A program made the translations under genes and the position numbers. A model generated the notes under the pieces. It was not told where the DNA came from. It was given only the letters and a program-made list of their open reading frames with translations, and made no database searches. From Actinomadura madurae (GTDB lineage: Bacteria > Actinomycetota > Actinomycetes > Streptosporangiales > Streptosporangiaceae), in the NCBI RefSeq assembly GCF_900115095.1, contig NZ_FOVH01000020.1:1-64000 (forward strand): a stretch of 64,000 nucleotides of DNA. The letters run 5' to 3'. Of the stretch, positions 23,478 through 30,707 are shown in pieces. How positions within the stretch are numbered: position 1 is the first letter of the stretch; each line of letters begins with the position of its first letter.

Positions 23478-25076
23478 TCACGCGAGCGCCACCAGATCGG
23501 CAAACTCGTCACTCCAGATATCTTCCACACCATCCGGGAGCAAAATCACTCTTTCCGGCGCGAGCGCCTCGACCGCGCCCTCGTCGTGGGTGACCAGGAC
23601 GATGGCTCCGGCGAACGTCCGCAGCGCCCCGAGGATCTCCGCGCGGCTGGCCGGGTCGAGGTTGTTGGTGGGCTCGTCCAGCAGCAGCACGTTGGCGCTG
23701 GACACCACGAGCATGGCCAGCGCCAGCCGGGTCTTCTCGCCGCCGGACAGCACGCCTGCGGGCTTGTCGACGTCGTCGCCGGAGAACAGGAACGAGCCGA
23801 GGATCTTGCGGACCTCGACCGGCATCATGCCGGGCGCGGCCGACTGCATGTTCTCCAGCACGGACCGCTCGACGTCCAGGGTCTCGTGCTCCTGGGCGTA
23901 GTAGCCGATTCGCAGGCCGTGGCCGGGGACCACCGCGCCTGTGTCGGGCTTGTCGACGCCCGCCAGCAGGCGCAGCAGCGTCGTCTTCCCGGCGCCGTTA
24001 AGGCCGAGGACGACGACGCGGCTGCCCCGGTCGACGGCCAGGTCCACGTCGGTGAAAATCTCCAAAGATCCGTACGATTTCGACAAACCCTCCGCGGTGA
24101 GGGGGGTCTTGCCGCACGGAGCCGGGTCCGGGAAGCGGATCTTGGCGACCTTGTCGGCCTGCCGCTCCCCCTCGACGCCCGCCAGGAGCTGCCGGGCGCG
24201 CCGGTCCATCTGCTGGGCGGCCTTCGCCTTGGTGGCCTTCGCGCGCATCTTGTCGGCCTGCGACAGCAGCGCCGAGGCCTGCCGATGCGCGTTGGCGGAC
24301 TCGCGCTTGCGGCGCCGCTCGTCGGTCTCGCGCTGGTCGAGGTACTTCTTCCAGCCGACGTTGTAGATGTCGACGACGCACCGGTTGGCGTCCAGGTGGA
24401 ACACCCGGTTGACCACCGCGTCCAGCAGCTCCACGTCGTGGCTGATCACCACGAGGCCGCCCTGGTGGCCCTTGAGGAAGTCGCGGAGCCACACGACCGA
24501 GTCGGCGTCCAGGTGGTTCGTCGGCTCGTCCAGCAGCAGCGTGTCGGCGCCGGAGAACAGGATGCGGGCCAGCTCGACCCGGCGCCGCTGGCCGCCCGAC
24601 AGCGTCCCGAGCGGCTGGGTCATCACCCGGTCGGGGAGGCCGAGGCTGGAGGCGATCGACGCGGCCTCCGCCTCCGCGCCGTAGCCGCCGAGCACGTGCA
24701 GCCGCTCCTCCAGGCGCCCGTACCGGCGGACGGCCTTGTCGCGGTCGGCGCCCGTCGCGGTCGCCATGGCGTCCTCCGCGGCGCGCAGCTCGCGGATCAC
24801 CTCGTCCAGCCCGCGGGCGGACAGGATCCGGTCGCGGGCCAGCTCGGCCAGGTCGACGCCGCGCGGGTCCTGCGGCAGGTAGCCGATCGTGCCGGAGGAC
24901 GTCACGGCGCCCTGCGCGGGCAGCGCCTCCCCCGCCAGGACCTTGGTGAGGGTCGTCTTGCCGGCGCCGTTGCGGCCGACGAAGCCGACCCGGTCGCCGG
25001 GGTTGACCCGGAACGTGGCGGCCTCGATCAGCAGCCGGGAACCGGCGCGCAGCTCGACGTCTTTCGCGATGATCAC
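23478..25076 (-). CDS. ABC-F family ATP-binding protein (Rv1473-like), ribosome-associated type
   Basis: A 532-residue soluble protein with two ATPase domains and no membrane part. Domain 1 has GRNGAGKTT, LSGGQRRRVELARIL and LLLDEPTNHLD. Domain 2 has GLNGAGKTT, LSGGEKTRLALAML and LLLDEPTNNLD. A basic linker (QRETDERRRKRE...) between them is the P-site tRNA interaction motif region of ABC-F factors. Such proteins act on ribosomes, rescuing stalled or antibiotic-bound ones. The M. tuberculosis counterpart belongs to the WhiB7 antibiotic-response regulon. GTG 25076 follows GGGGAG. The 115-nt leader holds a tiny open reading frame and a strong hairpin, suggesting attenuation. Confidence 0.92.
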   Translation of the reverse strand: MIIAKDVELRAGSRLLIEAATFRVNPGDRVGFVGRNGAGKTTLTKVLAGEALPAQGAVTSSGTIGYLPQDPRGVDLAELARDRILSARGLDEVIRELRAAEDAMATATGADRDKAVRRYGRLEERLHVLGGYGAEAEAASIASSLGLPDRVMTQPLGTLSGGQRRRVELARILFSGADTLLLDEPTNHLDADSVVWLRDFLKGHQGGLVVISHDVELLDAVVNRVFHLDANRCVVDIYNVGWKKYLDQRETDERRRKRESANAHRQASALLSQADKMRAKATKAKAAQQMDRRARQLLAGVEGERQADKVAKIRFPDPAPCGKTPLTAEGLSKSYGSLEIFTDVDLAVDRGSRVVVLGLNGAGKTTLLRLLAGVDKPDTGAVVPGHGLRIGYYAQEHETLDVERSVLENMQSAAPGMMPVEVRKILGSFLFSGDDVDKPAGVLSGGEKTRLALAMLVVSSANVLLLDEPTNNLDPASRAEILGALRTFAGAIVLVTHDEGAVEALAPERVILLPDGVEDIWSDEFADLVALA

Positions 25077-25124
25077 AGTGACTGGGCTCCCCTGGAGGGA
25101 CGGCTCGATGGACGGACGCACGAA

Positions 25125-25162
25125 ACAGCGCGCCGCGCGGTCGCGTGACCGGGGCGCGCTGT
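25125..25162 (-). promoter_or_regulatory. leader hairpin upstream of the ABC-F gene (possible attenuator)
   Basis: A perfect 10-bp inverted repeat (ACAGCGCGCC at 25125-25134 with GGCGCGCTGT at 25153-25162, 18-nt loop) lies 8 nt after the stop of a six-codon leader frame and about 50 nt before the ABC-F start. This order (leader peptide, hairpin, ABC-F gene) matches antibiotic-responsive attenuators of other ABC-F genes. No T-tract follows it. Confidence 0.45.
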
Positions 25163-25170
25163 GCGGCCTG

Positions 25171-25191
25171 TCAGTTCGGGAGCGGAACCAT
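25171..25191 (-). CDS. putative six-residue leader peptide (uORF) of the ABC-F gene
   Basis: ATG-GTT-CCG-CTC-CCG-AAC-TGA encodes MVPLPN. The -10-like TACACT (plus-strand AGTGTA, 25198-25203) ends 6 nt before this ATG, so the frame would be the first thing translated on a leaderless mRNA. It contains two prolines, which favour ribosome pausing. A very short frame can occur by chance; position and context are the only support. Confidence 0.4.
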   Translation of the reverse strand: MVPLPN

Positions 25192-25410
25192 CCGTCCAGT
25201 GTACGTGACGGCCGGGCCGGGCTCGTCCGCCCGGCCGCGGCGGGTGGGGGCCGGAGAACGGCGGCCGGACCCGGCCATGCCGGTCCCGGCCATGCCCATG
25301 GTGCCCGGCGGATGTGTGAACGGGGCTCGCGGGGCGAGGATGGACGGTGGGGGACGTGCGACGGGACGACATCGGGGCCAACGGTCCCAGCACGAAGGAG
25401 TGTGAGTCGG

Positions 25411-26202
25411 ATGACCCATGTCACGGGCAACGTGCCCGACGGGACGCCCAACTGGCTCGACATCGGCGTGCCCGACCTCGACCGGGCCAAGACGTTCTAC
25501 GGGGAGCTCTTCGGCTGGCGGTTCGAGGACACGGGGCCGGAGGGCGGCCACTACAACCTGTGCACCCTGCGCGGCGAGCCCGTCGCCGGGATGATGACGA
25601 ACCCCGAGGACGAGCCGGACGTGTACTGGTGGGACGTCTACTTCGCCGCCGACGACTGCGACGGGACCGTCAAGCGCGTCACGGACGCGGGCGGCGAGGT
25701 CGTCGTCCCGGCCATGGACGTGATGGACCTGGGGCGCATGGCGATCGTCAGGGACCCGCAGGGCGGGCAGTTCGGCCTGTGGCAGGGCCGCAACCACCCG
25801 GGCTCGCGGATCGTCAACGACCCCGGGTCGTTCGTCTGGAACGAGCTGGTCACGCAGGACTCGGCGGCCGCCGGCGAGTTCTACACGGCGGTGTTCGGCT
25901 ACGAGCCGGAGGCGGTGCCCGGCATGGACTACACCGCCCTGAAGCGCCCCGGCGACGGCCGCTACATCGGCGGCATCCTCGGCGGCTCGACCATCGTCCT
26001 CGGCGGCGGCGGGCCCGTCTCGTCCTGGACGACGTACTTCGCCGTCGACGACGCCGACGAGGCGGTCCGCAAGGTCCGCGCGGGAGGCGGCACGGTCGAC
26101 GCCGAGCCGCAGGACAGCCCGTACGGGCGGTCGGCGGCCGTCCGCGACCCGTTCGGGGTGCCGTTCCACGTGATGAAGCCCGCGCCCGACCCCGAGGCGT
26201 GA
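25411..26202 (+). CDS. VOC-superfamily protein with two glyoxalase-type domains
   Basis: A 263-residue soluble protein made of two vicinal-oxygen-chelate modules. Module 1 (residues 10-125) starts NWLDIGVPDLDRAKTFYGELFGW and ends in DPQGGQFGLWQ. Module 2 (about 138-255) starts FVWNELVTQDSAAAGEFYTAVFGY and ends in DPFGVPFHVM. Double-VOC proteins of this type are common in actinobacteria and usually described as glyoxalase/bleomycin-resistance-like or hydroxylase-like. Metal ligands are poorly conserved here, so the reaction is unknown. ATG 25411 has AAGGAG 10 nt upstream. Confidence 0.85.
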   Translation: MTHVTGNVPDGTPNWLDIGVPDLDRAKTFYGELFGWRFEDTGPEGGHYNLCTLRGEPVAGMMTNPEDEPDVYWWDVYFAADDCDGTVKRVTDAGGEVVVPAMDVMDLGRMAIVRDPQGGQFGLWQGRNHPGSRIVNDPGSFVWNELVTQDSAAAGEFYTAVFGYEPEAVPGMDYTALKRPGDGRYIGGILGGSTIVLGGGGPVSSWTTYFAVDDADEAVRKVRAGGGTVDAEPQDSPYGRSAAVRDPFGVPFHVMKPAPDPEA

Positions 26203-26208
26203 CGCCTG

Positions 26209-26237
26209 CCCGGGGGCCCGGCGTCCGGGCCCCCGGG
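26209..26237. terminator. strong hairpin between convergent VOC and AIM24 genes
   Basis: A perfect 13-bp inverted repeat, CCCGGGGGCCCGG (26209-26221) with CCGGGCCCCCGGG (26225-26237), and a 3-nt loop fill the 39-bp convergent gap. A bidirectional terminator fits. Confidence 0.65.
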
Positions 26238-26241
26238 GGGC

Positions 26242-27003
26242 TCAGCCCTGGCGCTCGGCCGACAGCCGCCGGGTGATCGTCTGCTGGAGCCGCTGGAGGC
26301 CGGACGTGCCCACCAGCCCGATCTGGCCCTCCAGGTCGCGCAGCAGGACGTCCTCGTTCATCACGACCTCGGACGACTGCATCAGCACGGTCCCCTGGCC
26401 GGTGAAGTCGAACTGGTGCTCCTCGCCCGACGAGCCGCCGATCCCGAAGACCATCCGGGCGGCGCCGAACGCCCCGCGCATGTAGGAGTGGTCGTAGTGG
26501 TGGCACGGGGAGGGGCAGTCGGCCCAGCCGAGCAGCGCCTGCGGGTCGACCCGGATCGGCGGCTCCACGAAGTGGACGGGCCCGTTGGAGGCGGCCACGA
26601 ACCGCCCCGTGCCGATCAGCGTCAGGAACCCGGGGATGATCGACTGCTTGAGCTCCAGGCCGGGCTCGAACGCCAGCAGGTTCCCGGCCCGGACGGTCAG
26701 GTTGCCGTTCTCCAGGTCGAAGGAGTTGACGTCGAACCCGCGGTCGGCGAGGACGAGCTTGCCCTGCCCCTGCGCGACGATCCAGTCCTGCGCGTACAGC
26801 GGCGAGTTGAAGGCGTGCGCGACGAGGGAGTCCAGCGGGCCCGCCGACAGCGCCTCGAACCTGATCTGCCCGTAGTAGGCGATCATCTTGCCCTTCTGCG
26901 CGAACCACTGCCCGTTGAGGTCGACGCTGAAGGCGTAGGGGTTGACGTTGTCGTTGGCCGGGAGGGTGTGCGGGTTCCAGGTCTGCGTGCCGAACGTGCT
27001 CAC
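26242..27003 (-). CDS. AIM24-family protein, third gene of a tandem trio
   Basis: A 253-residue protein of the AIM24 (TIGR00266-like) beta-sandwich family. Typical elements are QWFAQKGKMIAYYGQIRF, the glycine-rich GQGKLVLADRG and the late FTGQGTVLMQSSEVV. Compared with its two neighbours it has a longer C-terminus with a Cys/His-rich insert (CPSPCHHYDHSYMRG) that could bind a metal. The molecular function of AIM24 proteins is unknown. GTG 27003 follows GAGGAAG at good spacing, 2 bp after the stop of the previous gene. Confidence 0.85.
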   Translation of the reverse strand: MSTFGTQTWNPHTLPANDNVNPYAFSVDLNGQWFAQKGKMIAYYGQIRFEALSAGPLDSLVAHAFNSPLYAQDWIVAQGQGKLVLADRGFDVNSFDLENGNLTVRAGNLLAFEPGLELKQSIIPGFLTLIGTGRFVAASNGPVHFVEPPIRVDPQALLGWADCPSPCHHYDHSYMRGAFGAARMVFGIGGSSGEEHQFDFTGQGTVLMQSSEVVMNEDVLLRDLEGQIGLVGTSGLQRLQQTITRRLSAERQG

Positions 27004-27005
27004 GG

Positions 27006-27659
27006 TCAGATCTTCCTCTCGCTGGCCTGGACGTAGACGACGCCGGAACCGCTCAGCTGCAGCTGGAACGCCTCGCCGGAGCCGCGACCGACCAGGTCGC
27101 GCAGGCCTGCCGCGGCGGTGAGCTTGTTCTCCACCTGGCCGCGGTGGGCCACGTAGGCCTGCGGGTCGACGTGCACGGGACGCTGCGGGCCGATCGGCAG
27201 CTCCATCACGCCGCCGTGCGACAGCAGCGCGCACGAGCCGTGCCCCGTGAGCGTCGTGGTGAACAGGCCCTGCCCGGTGACCGCGCCGCGGACGATCCCG
27301 CGGACGCCGCCCTGCTCGCCCATGAACATCGTCCCGACCTGCAGGGTCGCGTCGTGCACCAGGAGCCGGTCGGCCTCGGCGTACAGGGTGTCGGCGCCGT
27401 TCAGGTCGATGACCGTGACGTGCAGGCCGCCGTGGCCGAACATGACGGTGCCCTGCCCGGTCACGTGCATCATCGCGCTGCGCTCGCCGGCGACGGCGCG
27501 CCCGATGGCGCCGCCCATGCTCTGCCCGGCCGTGGTGGACGGGGCGAACGACACCGGCCCGGTGTAGGCGAGCATCGCGCCGCGCTTGCTGTAGACCTCC
27601 TGCCCCGGCCCGATCGGCACCTGGAGCATCTTGGAGTTGATCGACTGGTAGCCCGGCAT
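27006..27659 (-). CDS. AIM24-family protein, second gene of the trio
   Basis: A 217-residue AIM24-family protein: NSKMLQVPIGPGQEVYSKRGAML at the N-terminus, repeated glycine turns (VTGQGTVMFGHGG, VTGQGLFTTTLTGHG) and a C-terminal FQLQLSGSGVVYVQASE. It is predicted to be an all-beta soluble or peripheral protein. The ATG shares one base with the stop of the upstream gene (TGATG), so translation is coupled. Function unknown. Confidence 0.87.
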   Translation of the reverse strand: MPGYQSINSKMLQVPIGPGQEVYSKRGAMLAYTGPVSFAPSTTAGQSMGGAIGRAVAGERSAMMHVTGQGTVMFGHGGLHVTVIDLNGADTLYAEADRLLVHDATLQVGTMFMGEQGGVRGIVRGAVTGQGLFTTTLTGHGSCALLSHGGVMELPIGPQRPVHVDPQAYVAHRGQVENKLTAAAGLRDLVGRGSGEAFQLQLSGSGVVYVQASERKI

Positions 27660-28297
27660 CAGATCTCCAAGATTCCACCGCGTTCAGCGGGCTGGACGTA
27701 GACCAGCCCGTGCCCCTGATACCGGAACTGCACGCTCTCCCCCGATCCTTGGCCTATCACCGTCCGCCAGTTGACGTCGGTGACCACGTCCTGCTGGAGC
27801 TGCCCGTGATGGCAGACGTAGGCGTGCGGGTCGACGCACAGCGGCGTCTGCGGTGTCACCTCCAGCGCGATCGCGGGCCCCTGGGAGAGGATCGCGACCG
27901 TCCCGTGGCCGTCCACCTTGGTGGTGGCGAGCCCCTGGCCGGTGCCCATGCCCCGCAGGCCGACGAACTGCACGCCGGTCTGCAGGTTCCCGTCGAGGGC
28001 GAGGAGGCTCTCCGACTCCACGAAGAGCGTGTCGCCGGTGAGCTGGACGAGCGTGACCTCCGTCGCCTCGCTCGCCAGGTAGACCGTCCCCTGCCCGGTG
28101 ATCTCCATGAGGGTCATGCCCTCGCCGGCGATCCTGCGCTTGAGGGCGCCGCGCAGGCCCTCGCCGCCCGTCATGCCCTGCCGTTTGAACGCCATCTGCC
28201 CCTCGTAGGCGACCATGGAGCCGTTCAGCGCCCTGATGGTCTCCCCGCCGAGGTCGACGGCGAGCATCTTCGAGCCGTTCAACCGAAATTGCGCCAC
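27659..28297 (-). CDS. AIM24-family protein, first gene of the trio
   Basis: A 212-residue AIM24-family protein: FRLNGSKMLAVDLGGETIRALNG start, ITGQGTVYLASEATEVTLVQLTGDTL core and C-terminal RYQGHGLVYVQPAE. It is about the same length as the second member and clearly paralogous. GTG 28297 has no Shine-Dalgarno; a TATCTT hexamer 8 nt upstream suggests a leaderless or near-leaderless mRNA. It heads the three-gene operon. Confidence 0.86.
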   Translation of the reverse strand: MAQFRLNGSKMLAVDLGGETIRALNGSMVAYEGQMAFKRQGMTGGEGLRGALKRRIAGEGMTLMEITGQGTVYLASEATEVTLVQLTGDTLFVESESLLALDGNLQTGVQFVGLRGMGTGQGLATTKVDGHGTVAILSQGPAIALEVTPQTPLCVDPHAYVCHHGQLQQDVVTDVNWRTVIGQGSGESVQFRYQGHGLVYVQPAERGGILEI

Positions 28298-28365
28298 GAT
28301 GCGAGAAGATACCGCCCGGCGCGTTGACGGTCCGCCGCACGCGCGGATCAGGGAGGATGAGCGCC

Positions 28366-28761
28366 ATGTGGATCGCTCCCGAACGCCGCAGTCTCAGCCG
28401 CTGGGCCGTGCCAGGGCTCGTCCTCGGCGCCGGTGTGGTGGTCGGGGCCGTGCTGGCCGCCGACGGGCGGTCGGGAACGGCCCTGGTCGCGCTCGCCGCG
28501 CTCGCCGGGTACGCCGCCTACCTCGCGTACCGGCGCAACGAGCCGGCGCTGCCGTTCAGCGAGTCGTTCGGGTCCGGCACCCGGGCCCGCGCGCACCTGC
28601 GCGCCGCCGCCATGACGGGCGACATGCTGACCGTCGCGGTCGTCGCCGCGCTCGTCGTCCAGGCGCTGCGCGGCGCCGACGTCGCCCCCTACGCGTGGCT
28701 GGCGGCCGTCGCCGGGGTGACGTACCTGCTGTCGGCGGCGGCCGCCGGCCGCGGGCTGTGA
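28366..28761 (+). CDS. hypothetical membrane protein
   Basis: A 131-residue protein with four likely membrane helices: WAVPGLVLGAGVVVGAVLA, TALVALAALAGYAAYLAY, MLTVAVVAALVVQAL and WLAAVAGVTYLLSAAA. A cytosolic or external loop (RRNEPALPFSESFGSG) lies between the second and third. I recognise no family. ATG 28366 is chosen because GGGAGG lies 9 nt upstream; ATG 28357 overlaps that site. It is divergent from the AIM24 operon. Confidence 0.7.
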   Translation: MWIAPERRSLSRWAVPGLVLGAGVVVGAVLAADGRSGTALVALAALAGYAAYLAYRRNEPALPFSESFGSGTRARAHLRAAAMTGDMLTVAVVAALVVQALRGADVAPYAWLAAVAGVTYLLSAAAAGRGL

Positions 28762-28837
28762 CGCTCCGCCTCCCGTCCGTCGTCCATCCCTCCGTCGTCC
28801 ATGGCCGCGACCTGGAAGAACTGTCGGTTAACTTCTC

Positions 28838-28867
28838 CTGACAGGTGTGGTTTCGTCGTCGTATGGG
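28838..28867 (+). promoter_or_regulatory. candidate promoter of the degenerate EAL gene
   Basis: CTGACA (28838-28843) and TATGGG (28862-28867) are separated by 18 bp and end 15 nt before the GTG start. Confidence 0.4.
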
Positions 28868-28882
28868 GGTCATGATGCGCGT

Positions 28883-30013
28883 GTGTCCGCCACCGACACC
28901 CTCGATGCGCTCCTCCCGGCCAGGGCGGTCTTCCATCCCGTCGTCGACCTCGGCACGGGCGCCGTCGTCGCCGTGGAGGCGCACGCCGCGCCGTCCCGGG
29001 CGCCGGTGCGATCCGACCCCGCCTCCGAGGACGTGCGCCGCGCGGTCGAGGCGGCCCGCGCCGCCGCCGGCCTCGGCACGCCGCTGCCGCTGCAGATCGG
29101 GCTGCGCGCCGAGACCCTCGCGGCGGGCGAGGACCTGCTGGGCGAGCTGCACCGCGGGCTCGGCCGCACCGGCCGGCGCCCGCAGGAGATCATCCTCTGC
29201 GTCACCGGCGGGTTCCCACCCGCCCGGCGCCCGCCCCTGAACGCCGCGCTCTCGGCGCTGCGCCGCACCGGCTACCTCGTCGGGCTCGCCGGGCTCGGCT
29301 CCGCGCACGCCCCGCTGGACCTGATGGCGGACGGCGCGTCCTATCTGCTCAAGCTCGACCCCGAGCTGGCCCGCGCCGCGCTCACCGAGCCCCGCCGGTC
29401 GGAGCTCGTGGCGGGCCTGGTGGAGCTGGCGCACCGGCTGGAGACGCACGTCCTCGCGCCCGGCATGGCGACGCCCGACCAGGTGATGCACCTGCGCGCG
29501 GCGGGCGTCCGGCTCGTCCAGGGGCCGGCCCTCGCGCCGCCGGAGTGGCGCCCCGGCATGCCGGTCAGCATCCCGGTGACGGCCGGGCACGCGGCGCCCC
29601 CGCGGCCCGGCGCCGACCTCGGCCCGCGGGTGTCGGAGTTCACGCTGCCCGCGGTGTCGCTGCCGCACACGGCGACCGCGGGCGAGGTCCTCGACGTGCT
29701 GACCGCCGAGACCGGCGCGACCTGCGTCGTCCTCGTGGACGACCGGCAGCGTCCCCTGCACACCGTCCACCGGACCCGGTTCCTGCTCCAGCTGTCGGGC
29801 GCCTACGGGCACGCCCTGCACGCGCGGAGGCCGGCCGCGCGGCTCGCCGACCCGCCGCGGCCGGTGCCGCGCACCGTCCCGGCGGTCGCCGCGCTGCGCG
29901 CCGCGGGGGCGGACGACGACCGCGTCTACGACGACCTGGTCGTGGTGGACGAGGTGGGGCGCTGCCTCGGCATCGTCCGCGTCGCCGACCTGATCCGGGC
30001 GATGTCGCGCTGA
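28883..30013 (+). CDS. degenerate EAL-domain protein with C-terminal CBS-like region
   Basis: A 376-residue soluble protein. Residues 5-235 follow the EAL (c-di-GMP phosphodiesterase) fold: PVVDLGTGAVVAVEAHA at the start, LLKLDPEL in the KxD position and VRLVQGPAL where QGYLF normally lies. Most metal- and substrate-binding residues are lost. EAL reads EAH, the NxS strand reads QIGLRAE, the LxxTE strand reads LCVTGGF, DDFG reads AGLG, and EGVE reads PGMA. It is therefore probably catalytically dead and may be a scaffold or sensor. Residues 250-376 (EVLDVLTAETGATCVVLVDD ... DDLVVVDEVGRCLGIVRVADL) look like a paired CBS-type sensor. Confidence 0.8.
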   Translation: MSATDTLDALLPARAVFHPVVDLGTGAVVAVEAHAAPSRAPVRSDPASEDVRRAVEAARAAAGLGTPLPLQIGLRAETLAAGEDLLGELHRGLGRTGRRPQEIILCVTGGFPPARRPPLNAALSALRRTGYLVGLAGLGSAHAPLDLMADGASYLLKLDPELARAALTEPRRSELVAGLVELAHRLETHVLAPGMATPDQVMHLRAAGVRLVQGPALAPPEWRPGMPVSIPVTAGHAAPPRPGADLGPRVSEFTLPAVSLPHTATAGEVLDVLTAETGATCVVLVDDRQRPLHTVHRTRFLLQLSGAYGHALHARRPAARLADPPRPVPRTVPAVAALRAAGADDDRVYDDLVVVDEVGRCLGIVRVADLIRAMSR

Positions 30014-30029
30014 GATCGCCGCTGCGGGC

Positions 30030-30707
30030 TCAGGACGCCCCGGATGATCCTTTATGTGGATCAAGGGGGAAAAGGCCGCGAGCGGCCGTCTCCTGGGCGA
30101 GGATGGCCGCCTGGACGCGGCTGGCGAGCCCGAGCTTGCCGAGGATGCGGCTGACGTGCGTCTTGGTGGTCGTCTCGGCCATGGCGAGGCGGGCCGCGAT
30201 CTGCCCGTTGGACAGCCCCTCGCCGAGGCACCGGAACACCTCCCGCTCGCGCGGCGTCAGCTCGTCCAGGCCCGGCGTCTCCGCGGGCGCGGCGGGCCGG
30301 GACGCGAAGGCGCCGATGAGCCGCCGGGTGACCTTCGGGGCGATGATCCCCTCCCCCGCCGCCACGGTCCGCACGGCGTCCACCAGCCTGTCGGCGTCGA
30401 CGTCCTTGAGCAGGAACCCGGCGGCCCCCGCCCGCAGGGCGCCGAACACGTACTCGTCCATGTCGAACGTCGTCAGCACCAGGACGTCGGTGAAGCCCGC
30501 GATCTCCCGGGTGGCGGCGATGCCGTCCAGGCGGGGCATGCGCACGTCCATGAGCACCACGTCCGGGCGCAGCTCCCGGGCCAGCTCCACCGCCCGCGCC
30601 CCGTCGGCGGCCTCCCCGACCACCCGGACGTCGGGGGCGGACCCGAGGATCAGCACCAGGCCCGCCCGCACCGCCGCCTGGTCGTCGGCGACCAGCACCT
30701 CGATCAT
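30030..30707 (-). CDS. two-component response regulator, NarL/LuxR type
   Basis: A 225-residue DNA-binding response regulator. The receiver domain has acidic DD at residues 8-9, the phospho-acceptor Asp in VVLMDVRMPRLDG near 54 and Lys in FLLKDVD near 105. The LuxR-type HTH is LTPREREVFRCLGEGLSNGQIAARL near 155-180. Its ATG overlaps the kinase stop (ATGA), so the pair is co-translated. Targets are unknown. Confidence 0.95.
   Translation of the reverse strand: MIEVLVADDQAAVRAGLVLILGSAPDVRVVGEAADGARAVELARELRPDVVLMDVRMPRLDGIAATREIAGFTDVLVLTTFDMDEYVFGALRAGAAGFLLKDVDADRLVDAVRTVAAGEGIIAPKVTRRLIGAFASRPAAPAETPGLDELTPREREVFRCLGEGLSNGQIAARLAMAETTTKTHVSRILGKLGLASRVQAAILAQETAARGLFPLDPHKGSSGAS

Larger units (their letters stand above)
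25077..25410. other. divergent intergenic region between ABC-F and VOC genes
   Basis: The 334-bp gap holds the ABC-F leader (TACACT box 25198-25203, uORF 25171-25191, hairpin 25125-25162). Next comes GC-rich sequence with a 12-bp direct repeat CCCGGCCATGCC at 25270-25281 and 25285-25296. The AAGGAG ribosome site (25395-25400) of the VOC gene follows. No further gene is seen. Confidence 0.6.
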
